A stretch of 64,000 bases of DNA from Neobacillus mesonae (GCF_023715155.1 NZ_JAMBNQ010000001.1:124001-188000), one strand, 5' to 3'. Numbered from the stretch's first letter, positions 35,232-46,583 are shown. The notes: generated by a model not told the origin, from the sequence alone. Program-made: numbers and translations.

Positions 35232-36332
35232 ATGGCAGAATTAAAACGAACTCCGCTGTTCGATGTCTATAAGGAATATGGGGCCAAAACCATTGATTTT
35301 GGCGGCTGGGACCTTCCTGTCCAGTTTTCCAGCATTAAGGAGGAACATGAGGCAGTCCGTACCAAAGCGGGATTGTTCGACGTTTCCCATATGGGTGAGA
35401 TTGAAGTGGCAGGTACAACCAGCCTTGATTATTTACAAAAAGTGATGACAAATGATATCTCCAAAATTAAAAATGGTGGAGCTCAATATACAGCCATGTG
35501 CTATGAAAATGGCGGTACCGTTGATGATCTGCTAGTTTACAAAATGGAAGATAACCACTATTTGCTTGTTGTGAATGCGTCTAATATTGAAAAAGACTTC
35601 AACTGGCTGGAAAAACACTTAGAAGGTGATGTATCGCTTAAAAACTTATCTGAAACAACTGCCCAGGCTGCCCTTCAAGGACCTCTTGCCCAGCAGGTCT
35701 TGCAAAAGCTTACCCAAACCGATTTAAGCAGTATCGGCTTCTTTAAATTCCAGCAGGACGTTGAAATAAACGGCAAAAAGGCACTGGTATCAAGAACAGG
35801 TTATACGGGTGAAGACGGTTTTGAGGTCTATTGTCAAGCAGATGATGTGGTTGATATTTGGAAGGATATTTTAGAAGCAGGAAAAGATGAAGGGGTAATA
35901 CCTTGCGGATTAGGTGCCCGTGATACTTTACGATTTGAAGCAAATTTAGCTCTATATGGCCAAGAATTATCAGCGGAAATTTCCCCGCTGGAAGCCGGTA
36001 TCGGATTTGCAGTGAAGCTGAAAAAAGAAGCAGATTTTATTGGTAAAGATGCTTTATTGCAACAAAAAGAAAATGGTGTTCCGAGAAAAATTGTCGGGAT
36101 TGAAATGATTGACCGCGGTATTCCTAGACATGGTTATCCTGTATATAAAGGCGATGAGCTGATTGGCGAGGTAACAACTGGCACACAATCACCTACATTG
36201 AAGAAAAATATTGGTCTTGCCCTTATTTCTTCGGAATATGGAGAACTTGATTCTGAGTTGGAAGTTGAGATTCGCGGCAAACGCTTAAAAGTAAAAGTTG
36301 TTCCTACACCTTTTTATAAACGAGAAAAGTAA
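35232..36332 (+). CDS. gcvT: Glycine cleavage system T protein (aminomethyltransferase)
   Basis: 366 aa. It transfers the methylene group from the lipoyl arm of GcvH to tetrahydrofolate and releases ammonia. Visible family segments include [43 protein letters not shown] and [13 protein letters not shown], whose aspartate (GARDT) binds folate. ATG 35232 has GGGAG 9 bases upstream; the longer frame starts within that site. It is the first gene of the gcv operon behind the riboswitch. Confidence 0.96.
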   Translation: MAELKRTPLFDVYKEYGAKTIDFGGWDLPVQFSSIKEEHEAVRTKAGLFDVSHMGEIEVAGTTSLDYLQKVMTNDISKIKNGGAQYTAMCYENGGTVDDLLVYKMEDNHYLLVVNASNIEKDFNWLEKHLEGDVSLKNLSETTAQAALQGPLAQQVLQKLTQTDLSSIGFFKFQQDVEINGKKALVSRTGYTGEDGFEVYCQADDVVDIWKDILEAGKDEGVIPCGLGARDTLRFEANLALYGQELSAEISPLEAGIGFAVKLKKEADFIGKDALLQQKENGVPRKIVGIEMIDRGIPRHGYPVYKGDELIGEVTTGTQSPTLKKNIGLALISSEYGELDSELEVEIRGKRLKVKVVPTPFYKREK

Positions 36333-36353
36333 AACATGAGGGGAGCTAAGGTT

Positions 36354-37700
36354 ATGAAACATCGCTATTTACCTATGACAGAACAAGATAAAAAAGACAT
36401 GCTTGAAACAATAGGTGTTGAAGCCGTCGATGAGCTATTCGGCGATATCCCGGAAAAGGTAAGATTTAAAGGGGATTATCAGATTAAGCCGGCAAAATCA
36501 GAGACAGCTTTGATGAAAGAATTATATAAATTGGCAAGCAGAAATGCTGACTTAAAAGAAAATGTGTCATTCCTTGGTGCTGGAGTTTATGACCATTACA
36601 TTCCTGTTATCGTCGACCATGTTATCTCACGGTCAGAATTCTATACAGCATACACACCATATCAACCGGAAATCTCACAAGGGGAGCTGCAAGCCATCTT
36701 TGAATTCCAAACGATGATTTGCGAATTAACCGGAATGGAAGTTGCAAACTCCTCCATGTATGATGGCGGTACCGCTTTAGCAGAAGCTGCTATGCTTAGT
36801 GCAGGCCATACAAGGCGGAAAACAATTGTCATTTCAAGTGCAGTTCACCCTGAATACCGGGATGTCTTAAAAACATATGCAAAGGGACAGTACCTTGAAG
36901 TTGTGGAGATTCCAGTAAAGAACGGCATAACAGACGTCGATGTGTTAAAGGAAATGGTGAATAAGGATGTTGCAGCTGTTATCGTTCAATATCCAAACTT
37001 CTTTGGCCGAATTGAACCATTAAAAGAGTTAGAAGAAATTATTCATGAACATAAAGCGATGTTTGTTGTTTCCTCCAATCCTTTATCTCTTGGGGTATTA
37101 ACACCTCCTGGTAAATTTGGAGCCGATATTGTTGTCGGAGATGCACAGGTTCTTGGTATTCCATCTGCATTTGGGGGACCACACTGCGGTTATTTTGCTG
37201 TTACAAGCAAGTTAATGCGTAAGGTTCCGGGCCGACTGGTAGGACAAACAACCGATGAGGAAGGCCGGCGCGGTTTTGTGCTGACGCTTCAAGCTCGTGA
37301 ACAGCATATCCGCCGTGATAAGGCAACATCAAATATTTGTTCCAACCAAGCATTAAATGCCCTTGCAGCATCTGTTGCCATGACTGCTCTAGGTAAAAAC
37401 GGTGTTCGTGAAATGGCGGCTGCGAATATTCAAAAAGCAAACTATGCAAAAAATGCCTTTAAACAAGTTGGTATAGAAGTGGTTTATGATGGCCATTTAT
37501 TTAATGAATTTGTAATTAAGCTTAATAAACCGGTAAAAGAAATCAATCAAATGCTGCTGCAAAAAGGAATTATCGGCGGTTATGATTTAGGCCGTGATTA
37601 TCCAGATTTGGCTAACCATATGCTTGTTGCTGTTACAGAGCAAAGAACGAAGGAAGAAATAGATACATTTGTGAAAGAATTGGGGGATATCCATGCATAA
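36354..37700 (+). CDS. gcvPA: Glycine dehydrogenase (decarboxylating) subunit 1
   Basis: 448 aa from ATG 36354 (GGGGAG upstream). It is the first half of the split P protein, which decarboxylates glycine and loads the aminomethyl group onto GcvH. Family marks are [38 protein letters not shown], and [24 protein letters not shown] (here VLTLQAREQ...). The catalytic PLP lysine is in subunit 2. The 3' end overlaps gcvPB by 8 bases. Confidence 0.96.
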   Translation: MKHRYLPMTEQDKKDMLETIGVEAVDELFGDIPEKVRFKGDYQIKPAKSETALMKELYKLASRNADLKENVSFLGAGVYDHYIPVIVDHVISRSEFYTAYTPYQPEISQGELQAIFEFQTMICELTGMEVANSSMYDGGTALAEAAMLSAGHTRRKTIVISSAVHPEYRDVLKTYAKGQYLEVVEIPVKNGITDVDVLKEMVNKDVAAVIVQYPNFFGRIEPLKELEEIIHEHKAMFVVSSNPLSLGVLTPPGKFGADIVVGDAQVLGIPSAFGGPHCGYFAVTSKLMRKVPGRLVGQTTDEEGRRGFVLTLQAREQHIRRDKATSNICSNQALNALAASVAMTALGKNGVREMAAANIQKANYAKNAFKQVGIEVVYDGHLFNEFVIKLNKPVKEINQMLLQKGIIGGYDLGRDYPDLANHMLVAVTEQRTKEEIDTFVKELGDIHA

Positions 37701-39150
37701 TCAAGATCAGCAATTGATTTTTGAACAAAGTACACCAGGCCGAATTGGATATAGTCTTCCGGAGATGGATGTTCCGGAAACTGACTTAAACGGTCTGCTT
37801 CCAGAAGGGTATTTACGTGAAGAGGAGCCTGCACTTCCAGAAGTATCTGAGCTTGATATCATGCGTCATTATACATCCCTTTCTAAAAGGAATCACGGCC
37901 TGGATTCTGGTTTTTATCCATTAGGCTCTTGTACGATGAAATATAATCCAAAAATTAACGAAAATGTTGCACGTTATAATGGCTTTGCACATATACATCC
38001 TCTTCAGGATGAAAGCTCAGTCCAAGGTGCGCTTGAACTTATGTACGATCTCCAGCAGCATTTAAAAGAAATTACCGGCATGGATGAAGTGACCCTCCAG
38101 CCGGCAGCTGGCGCCCATGGTGAATGGACAGGATTAATGTTGATTCGCGCTTTCCATGAGGCAAATGGGGATGTTTTGCGGACTAAGGTAATTATTCCTG
38201 ATTCGGCTCACGGTACAAACCCTGCATCAGCATCTGTAGCCGGTCTTGACACAGTTACGGTTAAATCTAATGAAAATGGTCTTGTGGATTTAGAAGATTT
38301 AAGAAGAGTTGTTGGTGATGATACAGCAGCATTAATGTTGACGAATCCAAATACACTTGGATTATTTGAAGAACATATTATAGAAATTGCTGAAATTGTT
38401 CATGGTGCAGGCGGTAAAGTTTATTATGACGGGGCGAATTTAAACGCTGTTCTATCAAAAGCAAGACCGGGAGATATGGGGTTTGATGTGGTTCACTTAA
38501 ATCTTCACAAAACATTTACCGGCCCGCACGGAGGCGGTGGTCCTGGTTCAGGCCCTGTCGGCGTTAAAGCAGACCTAATTCCGTTTTTGCCAAAACCAGT
38601 TGTTTCAAAACAAGGTGATGAATATGTGCTGGATTATGACCGCCCGCAATCCATTGGCCGTGTCAAGCCGTTTTATGGAAACTTTGGAATCAACGTTCGT
38701 GCCTACACATATATTCGGTCAATGGGTCCTGACGGTTTGAAAGCAGTGACGGAAAATGCTGTTTTAAATGCTAACTATATGATGAGAAGACTAGCTGAGT
38801 ATTACGATCTTCCATTTGACAGACATTGTAAACATGAGTTTGTTTTAAGTGGTAAGCGCCAGAAGAAACTAGGTGTCAGGACACTTGATATTGCCAAACG
38901 TCTACTAGACTTTGGCTATCATCCGCCAACCATTTACTTCCCGCTTAATGTAGAAGAATGTATTATGATTGAACCAACTGAAACGGAATCAAAAGAAACA
39001 CTCGATTCCTTTATTGATGCGATGATTCAAATTGCCAAGGAAGCAGAAGAAAATCCTGAAATCGTTCAGGAGGCTCCTCATACAACAGTTGTCAGCCGTC
39101 TGGATGAAACAACTGCTGCAAGAAAGCCGATTCTGCGATATCAAGCATAA
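37693..39150 (+). CDS. gcvPB: Glycine dehydrogenase (decarboxylating) subunit 2
   Basis: 485 aa. The PLP lysine is K273 in [18 protein letters not shown], and [13 protein letters not shown] residues ([10 protein letters not shown]) lie near 174. With GcvPA it forms the P protein heterotetramer. It starts 8 bases inside gcvPA, with GGGGGATAT as ribosome-binding site. The order gcvT-gcvPA-gcvPB matches B. subtilis. The gene for the H protein is not in this window. Confidence 0.96.
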   Translation: MHNQDQQLIFEQSTPGRIGYSLPEMDVPETDLNGLLPEGYLREEEPALPEVSELDIMRHYTSLSKRNHGLDSGFYPLGSCTMKYNPKINENVARYNGFAHIHPLQDESSVQGALELMYDLQQHLKEITGMDEVTLQPAAGAHGEWTGLMLIRAFHEANGDVLRTKVIIPDSAHGTNPASASVAGLDTVTVKSNENGLVDLEDLRRVVGDDTAALMLTNPNTLGLFEEHIIEIAEIVHGAGGKVYYDGANLNAVLSKARPGDMGFDVVHLNLHKTFTGPHGGGGPGSGPVGVKADLIPFLPKPVVSKQGDEYVLDYDRPQSIGRVKPFYGNFGINVRAYTYIRSMGPDGLKAVTENAVLNANYMMRRLAEYYDLPFDRHCKHEFVLSGKRQKKLGVRTLDIAKRLLDFGYHPPTIYFPLNVEECIMIEPTETESKETLDSFIDAMIQIAKEAEENPEIVQEAPHTTVVSRLDETTAARKPILRYQA

Positions 39151-39161
39151 ATAATAATAGC

Positions 39162-39201
39162 TAAAAAGGATGATTCTTGTGAGAATCATCCTTTTTGTCT
39201 A
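39162..39201 (+). terminator. Terminator of the gcv operon
   Basis: AAAAAGGATGATTCT / AGAATCATCCTTTTT with a TGTG loop. Confidence 0.92.
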
Positions 39202-39203
39202 AT

Positions 39204-39235
39204 AAAAAAGACCCTGGATGCTTCCAGAGTCTGAT
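39204..39235 (-). terminator. Terminator of yqhL
   Basis: On the minus strand AGACTCTGGA / TCCAGGGTCT (one mismatch-tolerant pair) followed by TTTTTTATT. Confidence 0.8.
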
Positions 39236-39240
39236 GAACA

Positions 39241-39624
39241 TTATTTCTTAGCTTTTACTTTGCCTGTCCACTTTTTAAAACCGCCTTGCAGCTGGGTAAG
39301 ATCTTTATACCCTTTTTTGTGTAAAAATTGAGCTGCCCTGCCGCTGCGCATTCCGCTTTGGCAATACAGATAGACAGGTAAATCAGGTCGGATTTCCTTT
39401 GTTCGCATTTTAATCTGTGACATCGGAATATTACGCGCGCCTAAAATATGTCCGGCGTCAAATTCGTTAGGTTCACGAACATCTATTAGCTGTGCCTTTC
39501 TGTAACCTGCACGGAATTCTTCCTCAGTAACCGTTTTTACAATTTTCTTTTGATAAAAATAAGTGAAAACGGAGTAAATAATAACAGCTGCAATAATAAT
39601 TAATAAAACATAAAGTGAATTCAA
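39241..39624 (-). CDS. yqhL: Membrane-anchored rhodanese-like protein (YqhL)
   Basis: 127 aa from a TTG start preceded by GAAAGGAG at 8 bases; the longer frame includes this site in its coding part. An N-terminal helix (LLIIIAAVIIYSVFTYFY) anchors a single rhodanese domain with IDVREPNEFDAGHI and the active-site loop YCQSGMRSGRAA. Such domains carry sulfur as a persulfide on the cysteine. The membrane anchor puts the domain most likely on the cytosolic side, judging from the KK residues after the helix. Confidence 0.88.
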   Translation of the reverse strand: MNSLYVLLIIIAAVIIYSVFTYFYQKKIVKTVTEEEFRAGYRKAQLIDVREPNEFDAGHILGARNIPMSQIKMRTKEIRPDLPVYLYCQSGMRSGRAAQFLHKKGYKDLTQLQGGFKKWTGKVKAKK

Positions 39625-39808
39625 CGTTATTTCTCCTTTCAAGCTGTACTCCACTATTTTTTATTATATAAGTCCTTCCCATAAAGATAAAGAACAATGT
39701 CTAAAATTCTTTTAATAAAATAATACCAAAATTAATCTGTTTTGCATTCTTTTCAAATTTTGGTAGACTTAAAACGGTATAAATATTTTGATTAAATGAG
39801 GGTTTTGA

Positions 39809-40645
39809 ATGGAAAAGGAAAAATGGCTATTTATCGACAGCGGGAATTGTTCTCCTTCTTTTAATATGGCAATGGATGAGGCTTTGCTTGATTGGCACAG
39901 TGAAGGTAAAATTCCACCGGTAATCCGCTTCTATGGCTGGAATCCTCCAACTCTATCCATTGGCTATTTTCAAAAGGTTGAAAAGGAAATTGATATGGAG
40001 GCTGTGAAAAACAATGGTCTGGGGTTTGTCAGGAGACCTACAGGAGGCAGGGGTGTTCTTCACGAACATGAGCTGACATATAGTGTTATTGTATCAGAGG
40101 AGCATCCGGAAATGCCAAAAACCGTTACAGAGGCTTACCGGGTTATTTCGGAAGGAATCTTAAAAGGATTCCATCATTTAGGCCTTGAAGCCTACTTTGC
40201 GGTTCCAAAAACAAAGGAGGAGCGGGATGCGCTAAAGAGTCCGCATTCGGCAGTCTGCTTCGATGCACCGAGCTGGTATGAACTTGTTGTCGAAGGCAGA
40301 AAGGTTGCTGGAAGTGCGCAAACCAGGCAAAAAGGGGTTATTTTACAGCACGGTTCTATTCTTTTGGATTTGGATGAAGATAAGCTGTTTAGTTTGTTTA
40401 AATATCCAAATGAACGGGTAAAGGAACGGATGAAGAAATCTTTTAGGAATAAGGCAGTAGCAATTAATGATATCAGCCCTAGAAGGATTACTCTGGAGCA
40501 AGCAAAGGAAGCTTTTTATAAGGGATTTGCTGAAGGATTGAATATAGAGCTGGAACCGTATCATTTATCAATGGAAGAAATGGACTATATTCATCGATTA
40601 GCTTATGAACGGTATGAAAATGATGATTGGAATTTTAAAAGGTAA
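39809..40645 (+). CDS. lipM: Octanoyl-[GcvH]:protein transferase LipM
   Basis: 278 aa. It moves the octanoyl group from ACP to GcvH, the first step of lipoate synthesis in Bacillus. The fold is the biotin/lipoate ligase type: [34 protein letters not shown], then [11 protein letters not shown] with the catalytic cysteine at 150, as in B. subtilis LipM, and RKVAGSAQ with the conserved lysine. It lies beside the gcv operon whose H protein it modifies. Confidence 0.94.
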   Translation: MEKEKWLFIDSGNCSPSFNMAMDEALLDWHSEGKIPPVIRFYGWNPPTLSIGYFQKVEKEIDMEAVKNNGLGFVRRPTGGRGVLHEHELTYSVIVSEEHPEMPKTVTEAYRVISEGILKGFHHLGLEAYFAVPKTKEERDALKSPHSAVCFDAPSWYELVVEGRKVAGSAQTRQKGVILQHGSILLDLDEDKLFSLFKYPNERVKERMKKSFRNKAVAINDISPRRITLEQAKEAFYKGFAEGLNIELEPYHLSMEEMDYIHRLAYERYENDDWNFKR

Positions 40646-40655
40646 GGTAATTTGC

Positions 40656-40683
40656 AGAGCGGCAGATGCCGCTTTATTTTTGT
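40656..40683 (+). terminator. lipM terminator
   Basis: AGCGGC / GCCGCT stem, AGAT loop, followed by TTATTTTTG. Confidence 0.8.
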
Positions 40684-40801
40684 GCAAGCTGCGAAATTTG
40701 TTAAAATTCCTCGATTTTAATAGAAATATCGGTGAAAGCTTGTATTTTCTTTAAAATCTATTTAATTTTAGGTTTGACAAAATAATTGTTTTTTGCTGAG
40801 C

Positions 40802-40850
40802 ATACAATATATAGTAGTGAAGAAAAAATATAATACACCATATGTTGATT
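40802..40850 (+). promoter_or_regulatory. Two NrdR-like boxes before the class II ribonucleotide reductase
   Basis: Against the NrdR consensus ACACwATATATwGTGT, the site at 40,802-40,817 (ATACAATATATAGTAG) matches 13 of 16 and that at 40,835-40,850 (ACACCATATGTTGATT) 12 of 16. Their starts are 33 bp apart, near the three helical turns usual for paired NrdR boxes. A TTGACA lies at 40,774 and TATAAT at 40,829, so bound repressor would cover the promoter. The rest of 40,646-40,965 shows no gene and no B12 riboswitch that I can recognise. Confidence 0.6.
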
Positions 40851-40965
40851 TTCTATATCTATTTGTGGTACCTTAAGTATATTGAAACAACTAGATATAG
40901 GAAAAAAACAGACTAGAATCTAGCAAAAAGCAATAGATTTTTATTTATTAGAAGGAGTTGTTCTC

Positions 40966-43524
40966 ATGTCTGTTGTGTTTAGACAAAAAATGAATATTGA
41001 TTTTGAAAGGTTGAATGAGGATATCCGCCTATTTCCCCAGGTACACCCAGTTACCCCGGATATGAAAATAACTCACAAGGGTGTTTCGCGTTTAGTCATG
41101 CTGGATCGCTACACCTTCAAAGATACTGAAAAGATTACCCTCACTAAAGGAGACTTTGTTGTTCTAACGATTAAAGAAGATCCAAAATTTCCAGCAAGAG
41201 GATTAGGAACGATCTTAGATATTGATTGGGAGAAGAAAAGAGCTAAGGTATTAGTGGAAGAGGAATATAGAGGTGTCCTGGATGATCCGGAAGAGGCGGG
41301 TACAGGAATGATTATCCGCTCTCTTGATGTGGTTGAAAAACCGCTTGAGCTTTTCTATGAGCAAATTGCCCGCCGTGTTGCAGCAGGCTTAGCAGCCGTT
41401 GAGGAAACTGAGGAGAAACGCACCGAGTGGACAGAAAAGTTTTATCAAGAACTTGTCTCGTTGAACTTTATTCCGGCAGGTCGCGTTCTATATGGTGCCG
41501 GAGCAAAAACAGATGTCACCTATTTCAACTGTTATGTAATGCCATTCGTAGCTGATTCACGTGAAGGTATTTCTGACCACCGGAAACAGGTGATGGAAAT
41601 CATGAGCCGAGGCGGCGGTGTCGGCACTAACGGTTCGACATTACGTCCAAGAAATACCCTGGCCCGCGGCGTAAACGGTAAATCGTCTGGTTCGGTATCG
41701 TGGCTTGATGATATTGCGAAATTGACGCATTTAGTTGAGCAGGGCGGCAGCCGCAGGGGTGCCCAAATGATTATGCTGGCTGACTGGCATCCAGACATCA
41801 TTGAATTTATTATTTCCAAAATGCAAAATCCTAGAATTCTACGTTTCTTAATTGAAAATACAAGTGATGAGAAAATCAAAAAACTTGCGAAGGACAAATT
41901 AAAGTTCACACCTTTAACTACACAAGAAATCGCAATGTATCAAGGGATTATAAATTATAAGAACATTCAGGGGTACGGCGGTTTCAGCGAAGGAATCATT
42001 GCTGAAGCTGAAGAGAAGCTGAAGGTCGGCGGTAATTATACTGTTCATAATCCAGAGTTTTTAACAGGTGCAAATATTTCTGTATGCTTAACAAAAGAAT
42101 TTATGGAAGCTGTTGAAAATGACGATGAATATGAACTGCGTTTCCCTTACGTGGAACAATATGATGAAGAAGAAATGCGAACTTATAATGAAGAATGGCA
42201 CAAAGTCGGTGATGTTCGCGAGTGGGAAAGACTTGGACACAAAGTACGGGTTTACAAAAAGATCAAGGCAAAAGAACTATGGAACTTAATCAACATTTGT
42301 GCGACATATTCAGCAGAACCGGGGATTTTCTTTATCGATAATGCTAATGACATGACAAATGCGAAGGCATATGGTCAACAGGTAGTTGCAACGAACCCTT
42401 GTGGGGAGCAGCCGCTCGCACCATTTTCAGTCTGTAACCTAGCTGCTGTTAACTTAGCAGAAATGGCAGACAAAGAAACAAAAACTGTTAATTTTGAAAA
42501 ATTGAAGAAGACCGTAGAAATTGGTGTCCGCATGCAGGATAACGTAATCAATGCAACACCATATTTCTTAGAAGAAAACAAAAAGCAGGCACTTGGTGAA
42601 CGCCGTGTAGGTCTTGGTGTTATGGGTCTGCATGACCTTTTAATCTACTGTGAAACAGAGTATGGCTCATCTGAAGGTAATGAACTGGTTGACAAAGTAT
42701 TTGATACAATTGCCACTACAGCATATAGAACGTCCATTGAATTGGCAAAAGAGAAGGGAAGCTTCCCATTCTTAACAAGTGAAACAGTCGATGAAACAAA
42801 CCGTTTACGACAGGCGTTCATTGAAACAGGTTATATGAAGAAAATGCCGGAGGATATCCGTCAATCGATTTTAGTGAACGGAATTAGAAACTCCCATTTG
42901 CTGACCGTTGCTCCAACAGGATCCACTGGTACAATGGTTGGGGTATCCACAGGCTTGGAACCTTACTTCTCATTCTCCTACTTCCGAAGCGGACGTCTCG
43001 GGAAGTTTATCGAAGTCAAGGCGGATATCGTTCAAGAATATTTAGATCAGCATCCAGAAGCAGACCCAGAAAACCTGCCAAACTGGTTTGTGACTGCAAT
43101 GGAGCTTGCTCCTGAAGCACATGCTGATGTTCAATGTGTAATCCAGCGCTGGATTGACAGTTCAATTAGTAAAACAGTTAACGCACCAAAAGGATATAGT
43201 GTAGAACAGGTTGAAAAAGTATATGAACGTCTATACCGCGGTGGTGCAAAAGGCGGTACTGTCTATGTAGACGGTTCACGCGACTCTCAAGTATTGACTC
43301 TTAAAGCAGAAGAAAATACGAACGAGCAGTTGTCAATGTTTGATGAAAAAGAAAAGCAGCATGTAGTACTTGTTGATACCATCAGCGACCTTCGCTCGAC
43401 TAACGTTACAATCGGCTCAGAGGTAGGAAATACTTGCCCGGTATGCCGTAAAGGTGAAGTTGAAGAAATTGGCGGCTGTAATACATGTACCAACTGTGGT
43501 GCACAATTAAAGTGCGGTTTATAA
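40966..43524 (+). CDS. nrdJ: Vitamin B12-dependent (class II) ribonucleotide reductase
   Basis: 852 aa. It reduces ribonucleotides to deoxyribonucleotides with adenosylcobalamin as radical source. Core segments are FIPAGRVLYGAG, FNCYVMPFV (first active-site cysteine), RGGGVGTNGSTLRPR, the NPCGEQPL active-site loop with cysteine 479, TGSTGTMVG-type residues, and the C-terminal cysteine-rich tail CPVCRKGEVEEIGGCNTCTNCG for redox exchange. The long class II layout, with no nrdF-like partner nearby, supports B12 dependence. AGAAGGAG precedes the ATG. Confidence 0.93.
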   Translation: MSVVFRQKMNIDFERLNEDIRLFPQVHPVTPDMKITHKGVSRLVMLDRYTFKDTEKITLTKGDFVVLTIKEDPKFPARGLGTILDIDWEKKRAKVLVEEEYRGVLDDPEEAGTGMIIRSLDVVEKPLELFYEQIARRVAAGLAAVEETEEKRTEWTEKFYQELVSLNFIPAGRVLYGAGAKTDVTYFNCYVMPFVADSREGISDHRKQVMEIMSRGGGVGTNGSTLRPRNTLARGVNGKSSGSVSWLDDIAKLTHLVEQGGSRRGAQMIMLADWHPDIIEFIISKMQNPRILRFLIENTSDEKIKKLAKDKLKFTPLTTQEIAMYQGIINYKNIQGYGGFSEGIIAEAEEKLKVGGNYTVHNPEFLTGANISVCLTKEFMEAVENDDEYELRFPYVEQYDEEEMRTYNEEWHKVGDVREWERLGHKVRVYKKIKAKELWNLINICATYSAEPGIFFIDNANDMTNAKAYGQQVVATNPCGEQPLAPFSVCNLAAVNLAEMADKETKTVNFEKLKKTVEIGVRMQDNVINATPYFLEENKKQALGERRVGLGVMGLHDLLIYCETEYGSSEGNELVDKVFDTIATTAYRTSIELAKEKGSFPFLTSETVDETNRLRQAFIETGYMKKMPEDIRQSILVNGIRNSHLLTVAPTGSTGTMVGVSTGLEPYFSFSYFRSGRLGKFIEVKADIVQEYLDQHPEADPENLPNWFVTAMELAPEAHADVQCVIQRWIDSSISKTVNAPKGYSVEQVEKVYERLYRGGAKGGTVYVDGSRDSQVLTLKAEENTNEQLSMFDEKEKQHVVLVDTISDLRSTNVTIGSEVGNTCPVCRKGEVEEIGGCNTCTNCGAQLKCGL

Positions 43525-43532
43525 GATAAACG

Positions 43533-43567
43533 TAAGAGTATCGGTAACCCGATACTCTTTTTTTGCT
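43533..43567 (+). terminator. Terminator of the ribonucleotide reductase gene
   Basis: AAGAGTATCGG / CCGATACTCTT with TAAC loop and seven T. Confidence 0.93.
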
Positions 43568-43768
43568 TATAAATGTATAAAAAAGAAGGATTTTTCTTGA
43601 AAAAATTGAATGATAATATGTCAGGTCCATTCAAATTGAATGATTTTTGAACTTACGAAAAAATAGTGAAGGAAAATGATAAATATCTCTTTAAATAGGG
43701 TGGAGGGGTATGTAATTTAGTGATACAGTAACTAAATTAACTATAAAAGTATGAGGGGAAGGATATAT

Positions 43769-43975
43769 ATGGAAAAGGTAACACTGAACGTTCAAGGAAT
43801 GTCTTGTAATCATTGTGTAAAAGCTGTTGAAGGAAGTGTTGGCAGTCTTGAGGGGGTTAATACTGTTAAAGTAAACCTTAAAGAGGAAGCGGTAGATGTT
43901 GAATTTAATCCAGAAAAAGTTTCATTAGATAAAATTAAAGAAACCATTGATGATCAAGGCTATGATGTGAAATAA
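43769..43975 (+). CDS. copZ: Copper chaperone CopZ
   Basis: 68 aa from ATG 43769 (GGGGAAGG upstream), a single HMA ferredoxin-like domain with the copper motif GMSCNHC near residues 10-16. CopZ carries Cu(I) to CopA. A hairpin separates it from copA, so the two may be expressed at different levels. A G-rich GGGTGGAGGGGTATG at 43,698-43,712 resembles half of a CsoR site. Confidence 0.94.
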   Translation: MEKVTLNVQGMSCNHCVKAVEGSVGSLEGVNTVKVNLKEEAVDVEFNPEKVSLDKIKETIDDQGYDVK

Positions 43976-43985
43976 CCACTTCAAA

Positions 43986-44016
43986 GACGTGCTAAATGTT
44001 AGCACGTTCTTTTCTT
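43986..44016 (+). terminator. Hairpin between copZ and copA
   Basis: ACGTGCTA / TAGCACGT with a short loop, followed by TCTTTTCTT. It could partly terminate copZ transcripts. Confidence 0.7.
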
Positions 44017-44024
44017 AAAAATAG

Positions 44025-44041
44025 ATACCTATATAGGGTAT
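44025..44041 (+). promoter_or_regulatory. CsoR-like operator before copA
   Basis: ATACCTATATAGGGTAT is a near-perfect palindrome of the TACC(C)-N-GGGTA type bound by CsoR copper repressors (B. subtilis site TACCCTACGGGGGTA). It lies only 16 bp before the copA ATG and overlaps the start of its ribosome-binding region. Confidence 0.55.
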
Positions 44042-44056
44042 GAGGAGTTGGCTTAT

Positions 44057-46471
44057 ATGGGTCAAAGTTTAAAGGAAACCAACCTTCAAATCTCTGGAAT
44101 GACTTGTGCAGCATGTGCGGCTAGAATTGAAAAGGGATTAAATAAACTTGAAGGTGTAGAGTCGGCGACAGTAAATCTTGCGTTAGAAAAATCGGCAATT
44201 AAATATGATCCTTCACAAATTAAGGTGGAAGATATTGAAAGGAAAATAAGGGATTTAGGCTACGACGTTGTGATGGATAAAGCAGAGTTTGATATAACCG
44301 GTATGACTTGTGCAGCTTGTTCTGCCAGAATTGAAAAAGGTCTAAATAAATTAGAGGGTGTTGTAAAGACCAACGTGAATTTGGCGCTTGAAAAGGCTGC
44401 AGTTGAATTTAATGGATCTGTACTTTCTACTAATGACATCATCAAAAAAGTGGAGAATCTTGGGTATGGTGCGCGGATAAAAGAAGATTCTAAGGTAACA
44501 GCAGATTATAGGCAAAAGGAAACTGAAAGACAGACAAGAAAATTTATCTTTGCGGCCATCCTATCCTTCCCTCTTTTATGGGCCATGGTCAGCCACTTCT
44601 CGTTTACCTCCTTTATCTGGGTTCCTGACATTTTTATGAATCCATGGTTTCAATTGCTTTTAGCAACACCCGTTCAGTTTATAATCGGAGGCCAGTTTTA
44701 TATTGGTGCTTATAAAGCGTTGAAAAATAAAAGTGCCAATATGGATGTGCTCGTAGCATTGGGTACATCTGCTGCCTATTTTTACAGTTTATATTTGTCC
44801 ATTATGTCTCTTGCAGGAGTCACTCATGAAGTGGAATTATACTATGAAACGAGTGCAGTTTTGATTACATTAATTATTCTGGGCAAGCTGTTTGAAGCAA
44901 AAGCAAAAGGACGTTCTTCAGAAGCAATAAAAAAATTAATGGGACTTCAAGCAAAAACAGCAACCGTTGAACGCGGCGGAATCGAACAAGAAATACCGCT
45001 GGAAGATGTAATTGCCGGCGATATTCTTTATGTTAAACCAGGGGAAAAGATACCTGTTGACGGAAAAATTATTGAAGGTCAGTCAGCCATTGATGAATCA
45101 ATGCTTACTGGCGAAAGCGTACCGGTTGATAAACAAACAGGGGACGAAGTTATCGGCGCCACACTGAACAAAAATGGATTTTTAAAAGTGGAGGCAACAA
45201 AGGTTGGCAGGGATACGGCATTAGCCCAGATTATCAAAGTGGTAGAGGAAGCTCAAGGATCTAAAGCGCCAATCCAGCGTCTCGCAGATAAAATTTCCGG
45301 AGTATTTGTTCCAATTGTTGTGGGGCTTGCAGTACTCACCTTTATTATTTGGTATTTTGGTGCAGCTCCTGGAGACTTCTCTGAAGCCTTGCAAAAATTA
45401 ATTGCTGTTCTTGTTATCGCCTGTCCTTGTGCTCTGGGATTGGCCACCCCAACCTCTATCATGGCCGGTTCCGGGAGGGCTGCTGAATATGGCATCTTGT
45501 TTAAAGGCGGGGAACACTTGGAATTGACTCATCGTATCACTGCTGTTGTCTTAGATAAAACAGGCACTGTAACAAATGGGAAACCGGTATTAACTGATCT
45601 GTTTGTCGAAAAGTCTTTTAACGAGAATGAATTTTTAGCCTTGTTAGGTTCAGCTGAAAAGCAATCAGAGCATCCGCTTGCACAGGCCATTGTTCAAGGA
45701 ATTAATGAAAAAGGCATCAGCATAAAAAAGGTAACCCATTTTGAAGCAATTCCCGGGTTTGGTATTAAAGCGGTAGTCAATAAAAAAGAAATCCTTGTAG
45801 GTACTAGAAAACTGATGAACCAATATAACATCCCTATTGCAAATGCACTTGGCAAAATGGATGGATTAGAACGGGTTGGGAAAACGGCCATGCTGGTCTC
45901 TATAGATGGGAAATACGCTGGTACTGTGGCTGTTGCAGATACCATTAAAATTACGTCAAAAGCGGCTATCAGACGTCTTCAAAAGATGGGTCTTAAGGTC
46001 ATAATGATTACAGGGGATAATCAGAAAACAGCGAAGGCAATTGCCAAACAGGCCGGTATCGACCATGTTATTGCGGAGGTTCTGCCAGAAGGAAAGGCCG
46101 ACGAAATTAAGAAACTCCAGGCACAAGGAAAGAAAGTAGCAATGGTTGGCGATGGAATAAATGATGCCCCGGCACTTGCTGCTGCTGATATCGGAATGGC
46201 AATTGGTACAGGTGCAGATATCGCAATGGAAGCAGCTGATATCACGCTGATACGCGGGGACTTGAATAGTATTGCGGATGCCATCTTTATGAGTAAAAAG
46301 ACGATTACAAATATAAAACAAAATCTCTTCTGGGCACTTGCATATAACTCGCTGGGAATCCCAATCGCGGCGCTGGGATTCCTTGCACCATGGCTTGCAG
46401 GAGCAGCAATGGCATTTAGCTCCGTATCTGTTGTCTTAAATGCACTGCGGCTGCAAAAGGTAAAGCTTTGA
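44057..46471 (+). CDS. copA: Copper-exporting P1B-type ATPase CopA
   Basis: 804 aa. Two N-terminal HMA domains carry GMTCAAC at 15-21 and 83-89 (cysteines 17/20 and 85/88). The membrane core holds the CPC motif at 456-458 in the sixth helix, GESVPVDK as the actuator TGE site, DKTGTVTN with phosphorylated D500, SEHPLAQAI and the hinge [10 protein letters not shown]. It exports Cu(I). ATG 44057 follows GAGGAG by 9 bases; a TTG nine bases earlier is too close to that site. Confidence 0.96.
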   Translation: MGQSLKETNLQISGMTCAACAARIEKGLNKLEGVESATVNLALEKSAIKYDPSQIKVEDIERKIRDLGYDVVMDKAEFDITGMTCAACSARIEKGLNKLEGVVKTNVNLALEKAAVEFNGSVLSTNDIIKKVENLGYGARIKEDSKVTADYRQKETERQTRKFIFAAILSFPLLWAMVSHFSFTSFIWVPDIFMNPWFQLLLATPVQFIIGGQFYIGAYKALKNKSANMDVLVALGTSAAYFYSLYLSIMSLAGVTHEVELYYETSAVLITLIILGKLFEAKAKGRSSEAIKKLMGLQAKTATVERGGIEQEIPLEDVIAGDILYVKPGEKIPVDGKIIEGQSAIDESMLTGESVPVDKQTGDEVIGATLNKNGFLKVEATKVGRDTALAQIIKVVEEAQGSKAPIQRLADKISGVFVPIVVGLAVLTFIIWYFGAAPGDFSEALQKLIAVLVIACPCALGLATPTSIMAGSGRAAEYGILFKGGEHLELTHRITAVVLDKTGTVTNGKPVLTDLFVEKSFNENEFLALLGSAEKQSEHPLAQAIVQGINEKGISIKKVTHFEAIPGFGIKAVVNKKEILVGTRKLMNQYNIPIANALGKMDGLERVGKTAMLVSIDGKYAGTVAVADTIKITSKAAIRRLQKMGLKVIMITGDNQKTAKAIAKQAGIDHVIAEVLPEGKADEIKKLQAQGKKVAMVGDGINDAPALAAADIGMAIGTGADIAMEAADITLIRGDLNSIADAIFMSKKTITNIKQNLFWALAYNSLGIPIAALGFLAPWLAGAAMAFSSVSVVLNALRLQKVKL

Positions 46472-46583
46472 TAAAAATGTCCAAAGCCCTGCCATCTAAA
46501 CAGTAAGTCTTCCAATCATGTGGAGAAAAATAAAAATACTGTTCAAGGTAAAATATGTTTTACTCTATAAAAACCGGGTAATA

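Noticed and set aside
40646-40965. Cobalamin riboswitch before nrdJ
   Set aside because: No B12 box or matching stems were found; only NrdR-like boxes.
43698-43712. GGGTGGAGGGGTATG as a CsoR operator of copZ
   Set aside because: Only the right half matches the consensus; the left half has GGG where CCC is needed.
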